64,000 bases of DNA. It comes from Odiellus spinosus (Eukaryota > Arthropoda > Arachnida > Opiliones > Phalangiidae). The stretch lies in NCBI GenBank assembly GCA_963920705.1, contig OY987233.1, forward strand, positions 7,554,001 through 7,618,000, written 5' to 3'. This document shows positions 1-10,834 of the stretch, in pieces (positions within the stretch are counted from its first letter, which is position 1; every line of letters begins with the position of its first letter). The notes beneath the pieces were generated by a model, which saw nothing but the letters and a program-made list of their open reading frames with translations, was not told where the DNA came from and did not search any database. The position numbers and the translations under genes are program-made.

Positions 1-270
1 TAATGGAGTGTTTCAATATGGAAACAAATCAAACAATACACAAATTGTTTGGAGTTTAATATTGATCAAGCAATTCTTTGAAGCTGTTGATTAACTGGTA
101 AAACATTTGTTTCATGTACTGCATTTAATTTATGGTTTTCCAATATTTTAAATAGGGTAAAATAATGTCCATTTCGATTTCAAGTCTTGTTGAAAAGTAT
201 TCCTAATTTTTTTCAAGCCTGCATCTAACGTCGTCTGCTTCTTTATCTGCACGATTTTTTTGCGACAGTT
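1..270. other. Upstream region of B3GALNT2, nothing recognised
   Basis: AT-rich sequence with no coding signal that I recognise. It must contain the 5' UTR and perhaps part of the promoter of the gene starting at 271, but I see no clear core promoter motif. Confidence 0.4.
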
Positions 271-3200
271 ATGGAAGGCGCGAAAACGGTGTTGTTTTCA
301 GTAGTTTTATCCTTAATTTTATTTTATTTAAACCCCAAATCTCCTAACCAGCTTTATGAAAAATATTTCAAAATTGATAGTGAGTAATTCTTTATTTTCT
401 AAAGTATTAAAAAACTTCCAAACCATTTATTCCCATAAAACTTTCGAATTGGTAATCTTAGGATTAACAGTGTTAATATTCAATTAGGTTGTGTTAATTT
501 AATAATATCTTAAGATCTCATTCGTAACTTCTCAAATCTGATTATGTAGCCCTTAAAATAATTTCTAAAAAGGGATTATTGTTTTCAGCGAAAATTTTGT
601 CGAACGTTGTCATTGGCGTTCTTTCTGCCAGAAACAATTTTGAGAATAGAAACGCTATGAGAAAAAGTTTCAATCAACAGCTTTCGAAACTAAATGATAA
701 AACAAACGTTACTTCTTACTTTATTATCGGTGATACCGATTGCCCTTACCCTAAAGAGGATCGTATTAACAAGTTCTCCTGCGTGAAATGGAACATAACC
801 TTTAATAGTAAGTGCAATTCTATATATCTTCCCTCGTTTCCAGTGTTTTTTTGTTTTTTTTTTTTCTAAGAAATCTTGTCCAATCAAATTATAAGATGAT
901 TAAATTGTCGTTTAACGGTTTCTGTTCACTTCAGGTAAGCGGAAACCGTTGCAGAGTTATAATAGTTTCTCAAAACCAATCACAAAACTTGTAATGTCTT
1001 TAGATAGTTTGGAACTTGGTGAAGTAATGAGTACAACAATTAGAAATGAAATTGAAAGGACAGTCATTTCTTGCAAGAAAGCGGCTGTTATTGAAAGAAT
1101 ATCATTCAAGGTCTTGTAAAAATTATTATTAATCCTAAAGTTAGTTTGGAAACCTTTGGTCTATTCGCGGTAGGTTTTGTTTCCAGACCTACCAAGAACG
1201 GTGTTCTTCGAACATGTGACCAATTAGTAATTTTACGGTCATATTTACACAATTTGTATGAAATTAAAACTATCTTTGACCATATTAGGTTGGAAAACAA
1301 GCAATAAGGATCCATAAATTAGCAATCTTGACTTTGGCTTTAATTCCAAACGAACCCGTTTTTGTTATTCTGATGGATAAATTTTCTAAGGTATTATTCT
1401 AAACATTCTTATTTGGAATATTGTAGTTCTAAACAAGAAAGCATAGATGTTATACACTGGAAATTCTTATGTACCCATAAAAGTCTCATCATCAGATGAT
1501 TTATGAAAAGGAGCGGGTACTCTTGTATTACTAGCTGACGTAATGAAACCGTCAACCGTCTTGCTGTTAACTGCTCCCCTGATTAGTTGCTAGCATCAAA
1601 AACAATTAATTTACATGGCGGTAATTCCTTTGTCTTGCAGCTATCACGAGAAAAATAAAGACATTACTATGCTAGTAAATATTTATTATTAGATAGATTA
1701 ATGAATAAAATGTCTAAAATCTCAATCTAGTTATTTTTCATTGAGCCTAATTGGCCACTACGAGCAGAGTTATAAGGAAGGAATTGGATGACATAACCGG
1801 AACGATGTTGATGATTGACGTTACTAAATAACGTTTCAAATCATTTACAAGCTACACCCACAATTCAAAGTTATGTTGATATCCCATGACCCTTAAGACC
1901 TTCCAGTGTAACTTCTATTCTTTATTGGTAAAAATGGTCATAAAATTGATACAATTCTTAGGAAGTATATGCCAAGACGAAATTTCTAGTAGACAAAAAC
2001 TCTAAAGAAGGATATTTTTATCACTCGGTGGATGAATACATTTATCCTCCTGTGAGAGATTGATATTTTAGTCTGTCTATCGTAACTTTGCATTATTCTA
2101 ATGGGTACACGACTAATTTCTAGGGTTTTAATGGATTGATAATGATAAAAGGAATCATTTCTAATAACATTAGCGTATGTAGTGATGCAATAATATGGAA
2201 TTCGGGTGGAAATATTATTAGCTTTGCCTCCGAACTGGTCCGTAACTTTTCGTAAATTTCAAAGCTTGTAAATATCAGTGACATTAGGTTTGATTTTTTT
2301 ATTTTATTTTTTTTTTCTTGAAGGACGATGTACCAGTTACAGCATTTGCCTTTATGATACACAGTAAGTCTATTGGCCACCATAAAAATTAGTTTTGTTA
2401 TGAGACTTTCCCCTCACTACATTATCTCCCCAAAACTTAAAGGGATACAAGATTGTGATACCAAGTAATTTTTAATAGATTTGGGTTGTTAAAATATGCA
2501 TAGAAACCCTATCAAAACTCACGGAAAAGGTTTTGCGGTAATTTACAGTCAATTATTGAAGTCGCGAACTAGAATCGCTAAGCCTAAATCCGTCCAGAAG
2601 ATATTTTTGACTGTAATTTGAAGTGTGAACCAATTTAATTCTAAAGTGTGCTCAGTTTCTAACAAATATCTCTATTAGTTCACTCGCCATTTCAAAGAGG
2701 AACTCTTATTGAAATAAATATGAAATTATTTCAAGCCTAATTTCGTAACTTCAATAATTAACCTCAAATTACAAACCATTGTTGCAAGTTTTAAAGCATA
2801 TTTTAAGTCTTTCTTGTAAATTTAAAACTATCATCGCTCCACACTGACAATGCCGAATACCTAAGGTATTGAGTTTAAGCCTGGCTACAGGCAGCGCCAC
2901 CTAGACTCATTTCAATCGCGAATAAGGTTAATTTTAACGTTAAAGAATCTCATGTCTATCAGATTTCATTCTCCCTAAAAAAAACATGAATTTAAAGAAG
3001 ATTTAAAACCAATTCTAATGATTATTGAATACATAGATGCTACAGAATTGAAAGAACACGTTGAAAATGCCCCAATAAGGTTACAAAAATGGCGAGAAAA
3101 AATATCCGATACCGCGATAAAGTTGAAACAAGAACAAGCCCAATATGGAGACATTCTTTTTGTGGACTTAATCGATGTCTACCGTAATCTACCCTTAAAA

Positions 3201-5137
3201 CTCTTGAAATTCTTCACGTGGCTCGTAAACTATCATGATTTTACCTATTTCCTAAAAACTGATGATGATTGTACTCTCAATATTGAGTTAATTATCAAGA
3301 AACTAAAAGATCTCGGTAATAAATCAAAGAGACTCTGGTGGGGAAAATTTCGTCGAGATTGGGTAGTCAATCGTTTTGGAAAATGGATGGATGAAGAGTA
3401 TCCTACAAGCACTTATCCTCTTTTTGCTTGTGGCTCTGGGAATGTTCTTTCTAAATACTTAGTCAACTGGTTAGCCCAAAATCAACAACATTTACACCCA
3501 TTTCAAGTAAAATTTTAATAGAAATGTAAATATTTAGTTCAAGGTAGAATGAAGCCGAATGTTGTTTTGTCTTTATCTATAGACAACTTTAATTTAGTCG
3601 CGGCATAATTTCAAATTTGGCCACTCCCCTAATATTTTAAAATAGCTGGTATTATAAAACTTCTCTTCGTCCTAACCTTGAAAAATGGCAACATATTTAA
3701 TAGAAACAGCTCTATTGTTGGTTTCAAGGCTTTCAAAAGTATAAATAATCCTATACTACGACCTAACCTTCAAAAAAGGCAACGTTTTCAATTGAAGCAG
3801 GTGCTTTTAAACGGCTCGTTTTGCTGTTTCCAAGATTATTTTTTAATATCAGTTATTTTAAATTTCTCTCCAAAAAAAAAATCTAGATGAATACTCGAGT
3901 TTTAAATCCTCTCTGCGAGAAAACAGTTGAATATTTTTTAGTTAAATTTTGTATAGGAACTTTTAAGACTATACTACATACATTTCAATTGGTTTGAACG
4001 CAATTTATTTTGCTGCTTGCTATTCTTCAAGTTAGACAAGCAACCTAACTTATTTTGAGCATTGTCAAATTGAAATAGGTGCCAAGAACTCGTGAATTTC
4101 CTTTTCAAGAATTGAAAAAAAAAAAAAAAAAAAAATTAAAAAAACCTTAAAGGATTTCTGACTTCGGTTTTTGTCTTTTCATTTTAGTAGTGCTAATTTT
4201 TAGTGTTGTTTTCTATGGTGTGACGTGACTAAATGAATAGTAAAACTGACCTTGAAAAGGAAAATCACGTGTTTGATACGAGTTCAATTTGATGATGCAT
4301 GAAATGAATCAGGTCTACTATAAGTTGTTGAATTGATAAAAAGATCTCAACGTTATCAGCCTTCATTCTTCCTTTAAGAATGGATGTAATATCAATACTT
4401 AACTTTTTAGGGTGAAGATGTATCACTCGGTATTTGGTTGAGTGCTCTTTTACCTCAATATATTGATGTAGGTTTTATATTCCAATTTCCGTGATTACTC
4501 TTAAAGTAAACATGCAACCTAGCTGCCTCGATTCCACTCCTCATTGAGACAGTGGATTTCTTTCGTTATTCTATGGGAGCGCATTGAAATGAATCGGGGT
4601 TGGCACAGACTTAGAAAACCTAGAAAAGTCAGGGAATTTTGTAATGGAAGATCTGTGGCAATCCTGTAAAAAAGCCTAGGAATTTTTTCATTTTCTAAAG
4701 ATTAATCCACGAGTTTAATGAGAGAAACGAATCGAGTCAGGTTGGGTGTCTACTTAAAGGCGGATGCACACTGAATTAGCTTGAGAAATCGTGTACGTGA
4801 AACGCTGGAATTGAAGTTAAACAAGTCTTGGGCAAACTTGCGAAATTGAGGACATTGTCAATTTTTGCAAGTAATTGCCTGAACCTGACTACCTTGGCTC
4901 GATCTGCGCTACTTGAAATTCAGTTGCGACGTCTGTGTGCATCAGGCTTCATTTTAAATTATTTATAATTTAAAACTTACGCAGGATGAAAACTGGAGTT
5001 GTGATGAAAATTGTGATAAAGACAGTTACGTTAGAGCTCAGATGACTGTTAACCAAATGCTAGAAAATGATAAATTAATTCAACGCTGTGGAAGTATTTG
5101 TTCCTGCGATAATGACAAAGTAAGTGCAATTGTATAA
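271..5137 (+). CDS. B3GALNT2: Beta-1,3-N-acetylgalactosaminyltransferase 2 homologue, ten exons
   Basis: In the known family this ER/Golgi type II membrane enzyme adds beta-1,3-GalNAc to GlcNAc on O-mannosyl glycans such as those of alpha-dystroglycan. Exons read by phase: 271-379, 589-807, 935-1115, 1641-1674, 1962-2051, 2124-~2237, 2324-2363, 3037-3506, 4411-4467, 4985-5137. This gives about 488 aa, close to the roughly 500 aa I recall for the human protein. Residues about 6-20 are a hydrophobic signal anchor. Exon 2 carries VVIGVLSARNNFENRNAMRK and exon 3 ends ISFKVL. Exon 8 carries GDILFVDLIDVYRNLPLKLL, the metal-binding triplet in KTDDDC, and FACGSG. Exon 9 carries GEDVSLGIWLSALLPQY. Exon 10 is a Cys-rich tail (CDENCDKD, CGSICSCD). 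The exon 6/7 junction is uncertain: phase fits a weak donor at 2238, while the better donor at 2242 needs a different acceptor near 2337. Small exon 4 (34 bp) is supported because both its flanking phases fit. Confidence 0.88.
3672..3850 (+). repeat. Dispersed repeat in B3GALNT2 intron (CCTTGAAAAA family)
   Basis: Two half-units, each starting near CCTTGAAAAA and containing GAAACGGGTGCTTTTAA-like sequence and TTTCAAGG. The same double unit is seen at 23036-23235 and 60840-61030, so it is an interspersed repeat of unknown class. It lies in the intron between exons 8 and 9. Confidence 0.7.
4755..4950. repeat. Foldback element (GGATGCACAC ends) in B3GALNT2 intron
   Basis: The left end AAAGGCGGATGCACAC is mirrored at the right by GTCTGTGTGCATCAGGCTT. 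The same terminal sequence bounds the tighter hairpin at 21994-22109. It is probably a non-autonomous MITE. It sits in the intron between exons 9 and 10. Confidence 0.6.
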
Positions 5138-5144
5138 AGTAAAT

Positions 5145-5150
5145 TTTATT
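5145..5150 (-). terminator. Candidate polyadenylation signal of AMN
   Basis: TTTATT on the plus strand is AATAAA on the minus strand. It lies 67 bp past the AMN stop and only 8 bp past the B3GALNT2 stop, so the two transcripts probably overlap at their 3' ends. Confidence 0.5.
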
Positions 5151-5216
5151 TCATAAATGATAGTTTAGATTAACTTTGAAAAATACATTCGCTCGTTACA
5201 AATTTTCGTGTTTTAA

Positions 5217-8200
5217 TTAATCTTCATTATTTTCCTCTTCAATCCCGTATATTGGATTAGTCATATCCGTGTAGCCCTTAAACTGAAACAAATTAAGTTT
5301 TAACTTCAAATGTCACAATTTCGTTTATCTTACCGTTTGAGTTTTGAATTTCAATCCAGCCAGTGGGTTTTTAAAACCTTTCTTCTCTTTTTCTGGACCT
5401 GGTTGTTCCGTTGAAGTTTGTCCTTGTCTGGGCATGTCTGTTGGTTGGAGGTCTTCATGAGGGGTTGTCCCCAATTCCATCACTACTTTACTGACTTCGC
5501 GATCAAATCTAACAAAGTTTAAGTCTGGGTACCTGAAAATCAACCAAAATTTTTGTTGAACTTGGAAAATCTAAAAGGTTAGAGGATTGGGGAGATGGGA
5601 ATTGTGCGTTTGCAATGTGACGAATGGGCTACCTATTTCTGTTGCGTTTCTGGTATTGAAAAAGGGATAAAAAGCTTCTACAGTTTACTGAAATAAAGAT
5701 ACCAGAATGGCGAAGGGAAGTTAAAGCGAGGGTGAAAAGGAAAATGAAGAGATTGATTCTGTTTTGAAAGATAAGACATGCTTGCTTCGTAAAACATTCA
5801 GGAAGTGCATGTGTCTGAATCGTATGAACCTTCTAATTTTGGGATTCAATTAAAAGGAGAACCTTAGACTAATCAAGAGACGCCCAAACACACCTTTGGG
5901 TTAGTAAAATTACAGCCACACACGCTGCGGTACACTCTTTTTCATCTCGTTGATATTTTTCACACGTACAACAGCCAGTGTCGTGGATATTTTGTGAAGC
6001 CAAAGATGGGAAGTCTTTTGATTAGTCGGGGAGGTTCTCGTATTCGGTTTGCACAATTCAGACGAGTATATTTTCACAAATGTTTTAATACACGATCAAG
6101 TCTTGTTTTAAGGTCGAATTGCAAACTCCCTATTGGAGAATAGATCAAAATATTCTGGGAATAGATGTGCATGTGGAAAATATGTCAAAAGGTTCTGGGA
6201 AAAGATGTACAATTAGAAAATACGTCATAAAGTTCTTTGAAAAGACATGCAATTAAAAAATAGGAGGTTTCATTTAGACACAGCCATTTAATTCCTTTGA
6301 GGACAGAATTTAAAGCGGGACCCTGTAGCTCCCAGACTAAAGGGGGTTGGGGCACACTACGTTCATGGGTGTGACTTATAGTCACGCAGAAAAAACTGTG
6401 CCATTCGTTGAAAGTCCTGAAACATAAGGATAAATGGAAATTTAAGTCATTGACTCGTATTGTTTATAATGAAAAACTTTCTACGTGGTCAAGGGAAACC
6501 AAAGACGCTAGGGAATTTTTAATACCATGCTGGAATTATCTAGAAGTTTCATAAACTCGCCTGTGTTTACGATAAAGAATGACTCCCCCAATAGTTATAA
6601 ATAAACCTAAGAAAATGCCAATTATGATTCCAAATATTGATAGAAGAGCAGTATCTAAGCCAAATAGATAAAAAATATTGGGGTTACTGTAATCTTAAAT
6701 CGTATTTTACGTTTGATATTGGCTGCATACCTTCTTTTTCTGGTGTATCGGTCCATTTACTTGAAAAGAATATTTTTACCTCATTTACGCTGTCTTCTAA
6801 AGAGAACCAACATTATTCCTGTTAGAATTATCATCCTTTTTGGGTTTTATTAATTCTTTATCTATATTTACGAACCATTGGACAGGGTATTTGAAAACTC
6901 TTTTAGGAATGTGCTTGCTTTCTTTTCATTTGCACGATCTAGACACAAAATTGAAGCCGTATTCTCTTGAAATGTTTTCCACAAATAGCATCCCACATTT
7001 TTATAAGAAGGCTTTAAAAAAATATATATTTGCTTGAAAAACGATTATTCATTTTATAAAAAAATATTATTCCAGAAGTTCAAATATTAATCGAGTAATA
7101 ATCGAAATTTTCGAGTAATAATCGAAATTTTCGAGTAATAATCGAAATTTTCGAGTAATAATCGAAATTTTCGAGTAATAATCGAAATTTTCGAGTAATA
7201 ATCGAAATTTTCGAGTAATAATCGAAATTTTCGAGTAATTATCTATATTTTCTAGTATTAATCGAAATTTTCTAGTATTAATCGAAATTTCGAGTAATAA
7301 TCGAAATTTTCGAGTAATAATCGAAATTTTCGAGTAATAATCGAAATTTTCGAGTATTAATCGAAATTTTCGAGTATTAATCGAAATTTTCGAGTAATAA
7401 TTGGAAATTTTAGAGTAATAATAGAAATTTTCGAGTGATAAACGAAATTTTTGAGTAATAATCGAAATGCTCGAGTAATAATCGAAGTTTTCGAGTAATA
7501 ATGGAAAATTTCGAATATTACTATATAAATAATAAAATATAAATTTACATTTTTGAGCTTTGAAAGTAGGACTATTCTTGTTGTTTGTAATTGATATTTT
7601 GAAGGATTAATATTAAACACTGCCATTGCGCCTACAAATCATTATAAAATTTTAAGTTTAAACTATAGAAACCCAATATTGTTAATTTTACCGCATATGG
7701 GACAACAGTGATGATTGGGTACTTCAATTGGGTCGGTGCATGGTAAAGGTTGACACGTAACGTGTTGGCAGATATTTGAATAAACTTGAGGTTGACTGTT
7801 AGAGCAAGCACAAATTTCGTTATTATATAAACACGCGGCTTCATTGATATTTAGTTGACTATTTCCTTTGAAAAAAGCTTTGCCAGTTTTTGTTTCTCGA
7901 AATTCTTTGAATTGCTCAGTTGTGTATTCCTAAATTTCTTACTTTTAGTATTTTTCCTCATCATGTTTTTAACATTTAAGGGTGACACGCAGCTAAAGCA
8001 TTCAAATAGAACCCTTCAAGTGGCGCCTCCGTATGGAAAAAAAATCTGAAATATCAAGAGAGATTTTTTTCGTGCTTTTGCAAAAATGAACGGAATCGCG
8101 ATTGGCTTGGTGGAAAATTCGCGCGGTTTTCTCGAAAGATGGAGCCTACAACTCCAAAGTTAGTTTTGTAAATCATGCAACCTCGCTTCCCTTTTCTGGA

Positions 8201-9520
8201 CTTTCAAAGCTTTCTCTTGAAAATGAGGGGGGGGGGGGGGGGGTAAAATGCGAATTTCAAGAGTAAACGATTGAATGTTTTGAGTGATTTTTTTATAAGC
8301 ACCTGTTTCAAAAGGTTTGGATGAAATTTATTTAGCTGTGTGTCACCCTTAATATTTAAATTACCAGTATGGCTCGTTCGTCAAATTTTAGCGAGCTGAT
8401 ATTAATTTGTAGGTTATTTTCAGGGAATGAAACCTGGAATGAAGAGTTGACTGGGAAGATAACGTGATCGTATTGACAAGGAACACGTTCTGTATGAGGG
8501 ATTGGAGATAAGTCACCCTTGTCATTGACCAAATTCATGGTATCCGACTTCCAATTCGAAGGATCATACCATGCCTTGAAACCACCCGCAGTGTAGTGAA
8601 TATCTGTATATATTATATTTTGCTCGTAATTGGGTTAATTTATGTTAAGCATGATTGGGCGAGATATTTTGAGCCAATTTACGATTGGGTGAGATATTTT
8701 GAGCCAATTTATGATTGGGCGAGATATTTTGAGCCAATTTTTTGATTGGGTGAGATATTTTGAACCAATTTATGATTGGGTGAGATATTTTGGAGCCAAT
8801 TTATTATTAGGTGAGATATTTTGAGCCAATTTATTATTGGGTGAGATATTTTGGAGCCAATTTATTATTGGGTGAGATATTTTGGAGCCAATTTATGATT
8901 GGGTGAGATATTTTGAGCCAATTTATGATGGGGTGAGGTATTTTGAGCCAATTTATTATTGGGTGAGATATATTGGAGCCAATTTATGATTGGGTGAGAT
9001 ATTTTGAGCCAATAAATGATTGGATGAAATCTTTACAGCTTATTCTTTAGTGAGATAAATTTTCTGCTTAATTGAAAAATATTTCTATTGAATTACCTTG
9101 CCCTTGGCAATCCGCATTTGAAGCTATTCCAATTTTTGCCTTGTTTGTCAATATTATTTCACCATTTCTTGGTAGTACCTGTATATAAATTGTATTATTT
9201 ATGAGTAATATGCGTAATTACATGGCGCGTAACTTAATTATTGTTATAAGATTACCACTTCCTGGAAAGAAAAATCTGAAGACAATAGAAGGACATCCAA
9301 GAGTCTACTATCAAAATAAACTGTATCTTTAGAGCAAGGCAGACGTTGAGCATCCCAGTTCTTTTTAATTTCCAGATTGGTAGTAGGAGTCCAACGTTTT
9401 ACCGTACCATTAGACACTAAATTAAATATGAGTTTTGTTCATAATATTTTAAGAGAAGAAAATCAAATTTAAAATACCTTTTAAACAAAAAGTGAAAGAT
9501 AAAATAATGTATAGTTTCAT
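5217..9520 (-). CDS. AMN: Amnionless homologue, eleven exons, apparent frameshift in exon 2
   Basis: Amnionless is the membrane partner of cubilin, anchoring it and driving its endocytosis. Exons (minus): 9478-9520, 9256-9418, 9097-9178, 8365-8603, 7692-7929, 7549-7631, 6876-7011, 6731-6796, 6561-6654, 5334-5532, 5217-5282; about 468 aa against roughly 453 recalled for human. Exon 1 is a signal peptide (MKLYIILSFTFCLK). Exon 2 has KRWTPTTNL and NWDAQRLPCSKDTVYF, and exon 4 has ERVPCQYDHVIFP. Exon 5 is a Cys-rich VWC-like module (CACSN to CCPIC). Exon 9 holds the single membrane span, followed by YRKHR. The tail has GFKNPLAG, and the last exon has NPIYG, an NPxY-type endocytic motif. All other junctions agree in phase, but KRWTP and NWDAQ in exon 2 are in different frames (exon 163 nt, 161 expected). 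The exon 9 donor looks like GC (AG|GCGAGT). The exon 7 donor is weak (GTTCGT). Confidence 0.85.
5844..6047. mobile_element. Short TIR element in AMN intron (ATTCAATTAAAAGG family)
   Basis: The left end ATTCAATTAAAAGGAGAACC is matched in inverted form by GATTAGTCGGGGAGGTTCTC at the right, around about 130 bp of unrelated interior. A cleaner copy is at 19148-19362 and a truncated one near 21454-21605. No transposase is visible. It lies in the intron between AMN exons 9 and 10. Confidence 0.6.
7087..7519. repeat. Minisatellite, 20-bp unit, about 21 copies, in AMN intron
   Basis: The unit is ATCGAAATTTTCGAGTAATA, nearly perfect from 7090 to 7245 and more degenerate towards 7500. Each unit contains the near-palindrome TCGAAATTTTCGA. 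It lies in the intron between AMN exons 6 and 7 (7012-7548), immediately downstream of exon 6 in transcript direction. Confidence 0.95.
8227..8243 (+). repeat. G17 homopolymer in AMN intron
   Basis: Seventeen consecutive G lie in the intron between AMN exons 4 and 5. They could form a G-quadruplex in DNA, or C-rich RNA in the AMN transcript. The length is error-prone in assemblies. Confidence 0.9.
8650..9022. repeat. Minisatellite, 30-31 bp unit, about 12 copies, in AMN intron
   Basis: The unit has the core TGATTGGGTGAGATATTTT followed by GAGCCAATTTA. Copies differ by single substitutions and by an optional extra G before GAGCC. The array fills most of the intron between AMN exons 3 and 4 (8604-9096). 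Confidence 0.93.
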
Positions 9521-10319
9521 TTTCTGCTGTGAGAAAGTTTCAGTAACCGATTGTTTAGCTTCCACCCATTTATTAAATTTGGTAATGATATACTATGTTT
9601 TTAAGGCAGATTTTTGTGTCCGCCCCAACTGTCAGCTCAAAGGCGATTGAAAACACCCCTCGCGAAATACAATATTTTATTCATTTATTTTATTTCTAGG
9701 AATAAGTGAAGTATGGTGATTGTATTCAGTTTGTTTAATTTATAATATGCAATTGTTTCGAAATAATTTTGCTTTATTCTTCAAGGAATGCATACTTATA
9801 GGCTTATTATAACTATAATGTGTTTCTGATATTATTTTTGTTTATCATAATCAGTGTGATAGAAGCAGAAGCCCATGGATATAGTTTCCATCCGCTTCTG
9901 ATAGAAGGTAGCATAACATATACAAATATAATAGCATAAGTAAATATGATAATAATAAGTAGAAAGGGGAATTTGCAGTTTTTGATCAAAAATATGGACA
10001 GTGACCCCTCTTGAAAATGAAAGTTTTGAGAATAAAATTTGAAAAAATTATTGGGAAATGTCCAGTATCATATAGTTATTTCCTACCCTGGTTGGGAGAA
10101 AGATTACAGTTTTCGATCGAAAAGAAGATATTGCTCTAAATCTATATACGTGTTACGTGTATCTCTGCGCGCAGTACAGTAAAACTTCCGGTTCTGATTG
10201 CGATAAGCTAAACGGAAACTCTCTTATACCAATTTTTGGGGGCAACATCTTCCATATGTTATTATTGTTAAGTGGAGCGGGGATCTTCTACCCCCCTCAC
10301 CCACCTTTTGGTGGTGGCG
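9521..10319. other. Intergenic, AMN start to PEPD side, nothing recognised
   Basis: This is the first part of the 1.3-kb head-to-head spacer between AMN (minus) and PEPD (plus). It is AT-rich with no reading frame of interest. Promoters of both genes should lie in this spacer, but I see no motif I could name with confidence. Confidence 0.4.
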
Positions 10320-10648
10320 CACTCCTGTAAACTGGCGTCTCAGTGGCAAGGTCTGGGTATTGTCCTGATCGAATCGCAGGTCCCTTGTCCATAGGGAGTG
10401 TTGCGAATGGTCCGCAACGGTATGGTCCTTCCTCTTTCCCTTTCCCTTCTCCATCCGTTGCGTGGGCAATTCCCAGTCCTCATTCCTGTGTAGTACTAGT
10501 TTCTAAAACCAATATGACCCTCCCATCGCGTCAAACCCGGGTCGTCATCGCGCGTCCCGCTTCGGCCACCGTCCGGGCCATACCATAGATAAAATAACTA
10601 CGAATATTTTATCTATGGTCCGGGCGTAAAGACTCAGGTTACACGCCG

Positions 10649-10685
<37 letters not shown>
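10320..10685 (+). mobile_element. Possible tRNA-derived SINE with A37 tail
   Basis: GATCGAATC (about 10366-10374) fits the Pol III B-box consensus GWTCRANNC, and a weak A-box-like CTCAGTGGCAAGG lies about 25 bp upstream. The segment ends in 37 consecutive A (10649-10685). A 14-bp-arm hairpin (ACCATAGATAAAAT, 10582-10619) sits just before the tail. I could not find target-site duplications, and I saw no second copy in the window. Confidence 0.35.
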
Positions 10686-10687
<2 letters not shown>

Positions 10688-10834
10688 TCAGTGGCGTGAC
10701 ACGGGGTGACAGATAGGCGTTTATGATCCTGTCATAAAAGCTCGAGTTATTTAACGCATCATTTTCTTTTGTCTTTTGAAGAATAAAGTTAAGATTAAGA
10801 AACAAGTTTTAGTTTCTTTTAACAATCGACTATC

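Noticed and set aside
7084-7626. Minus-strand 89-codon frame partly in the 20-bp array
   Set aside because: Only its first 27 or so codons are real (AMN exon 6, 7549-7631); the rest is intron and minisatellite.
10224-10588. Overlapping 81-codon frames on both strands
   Set aside because: They lie within the putative SINE and its GC-rich body; no domain is recognised.
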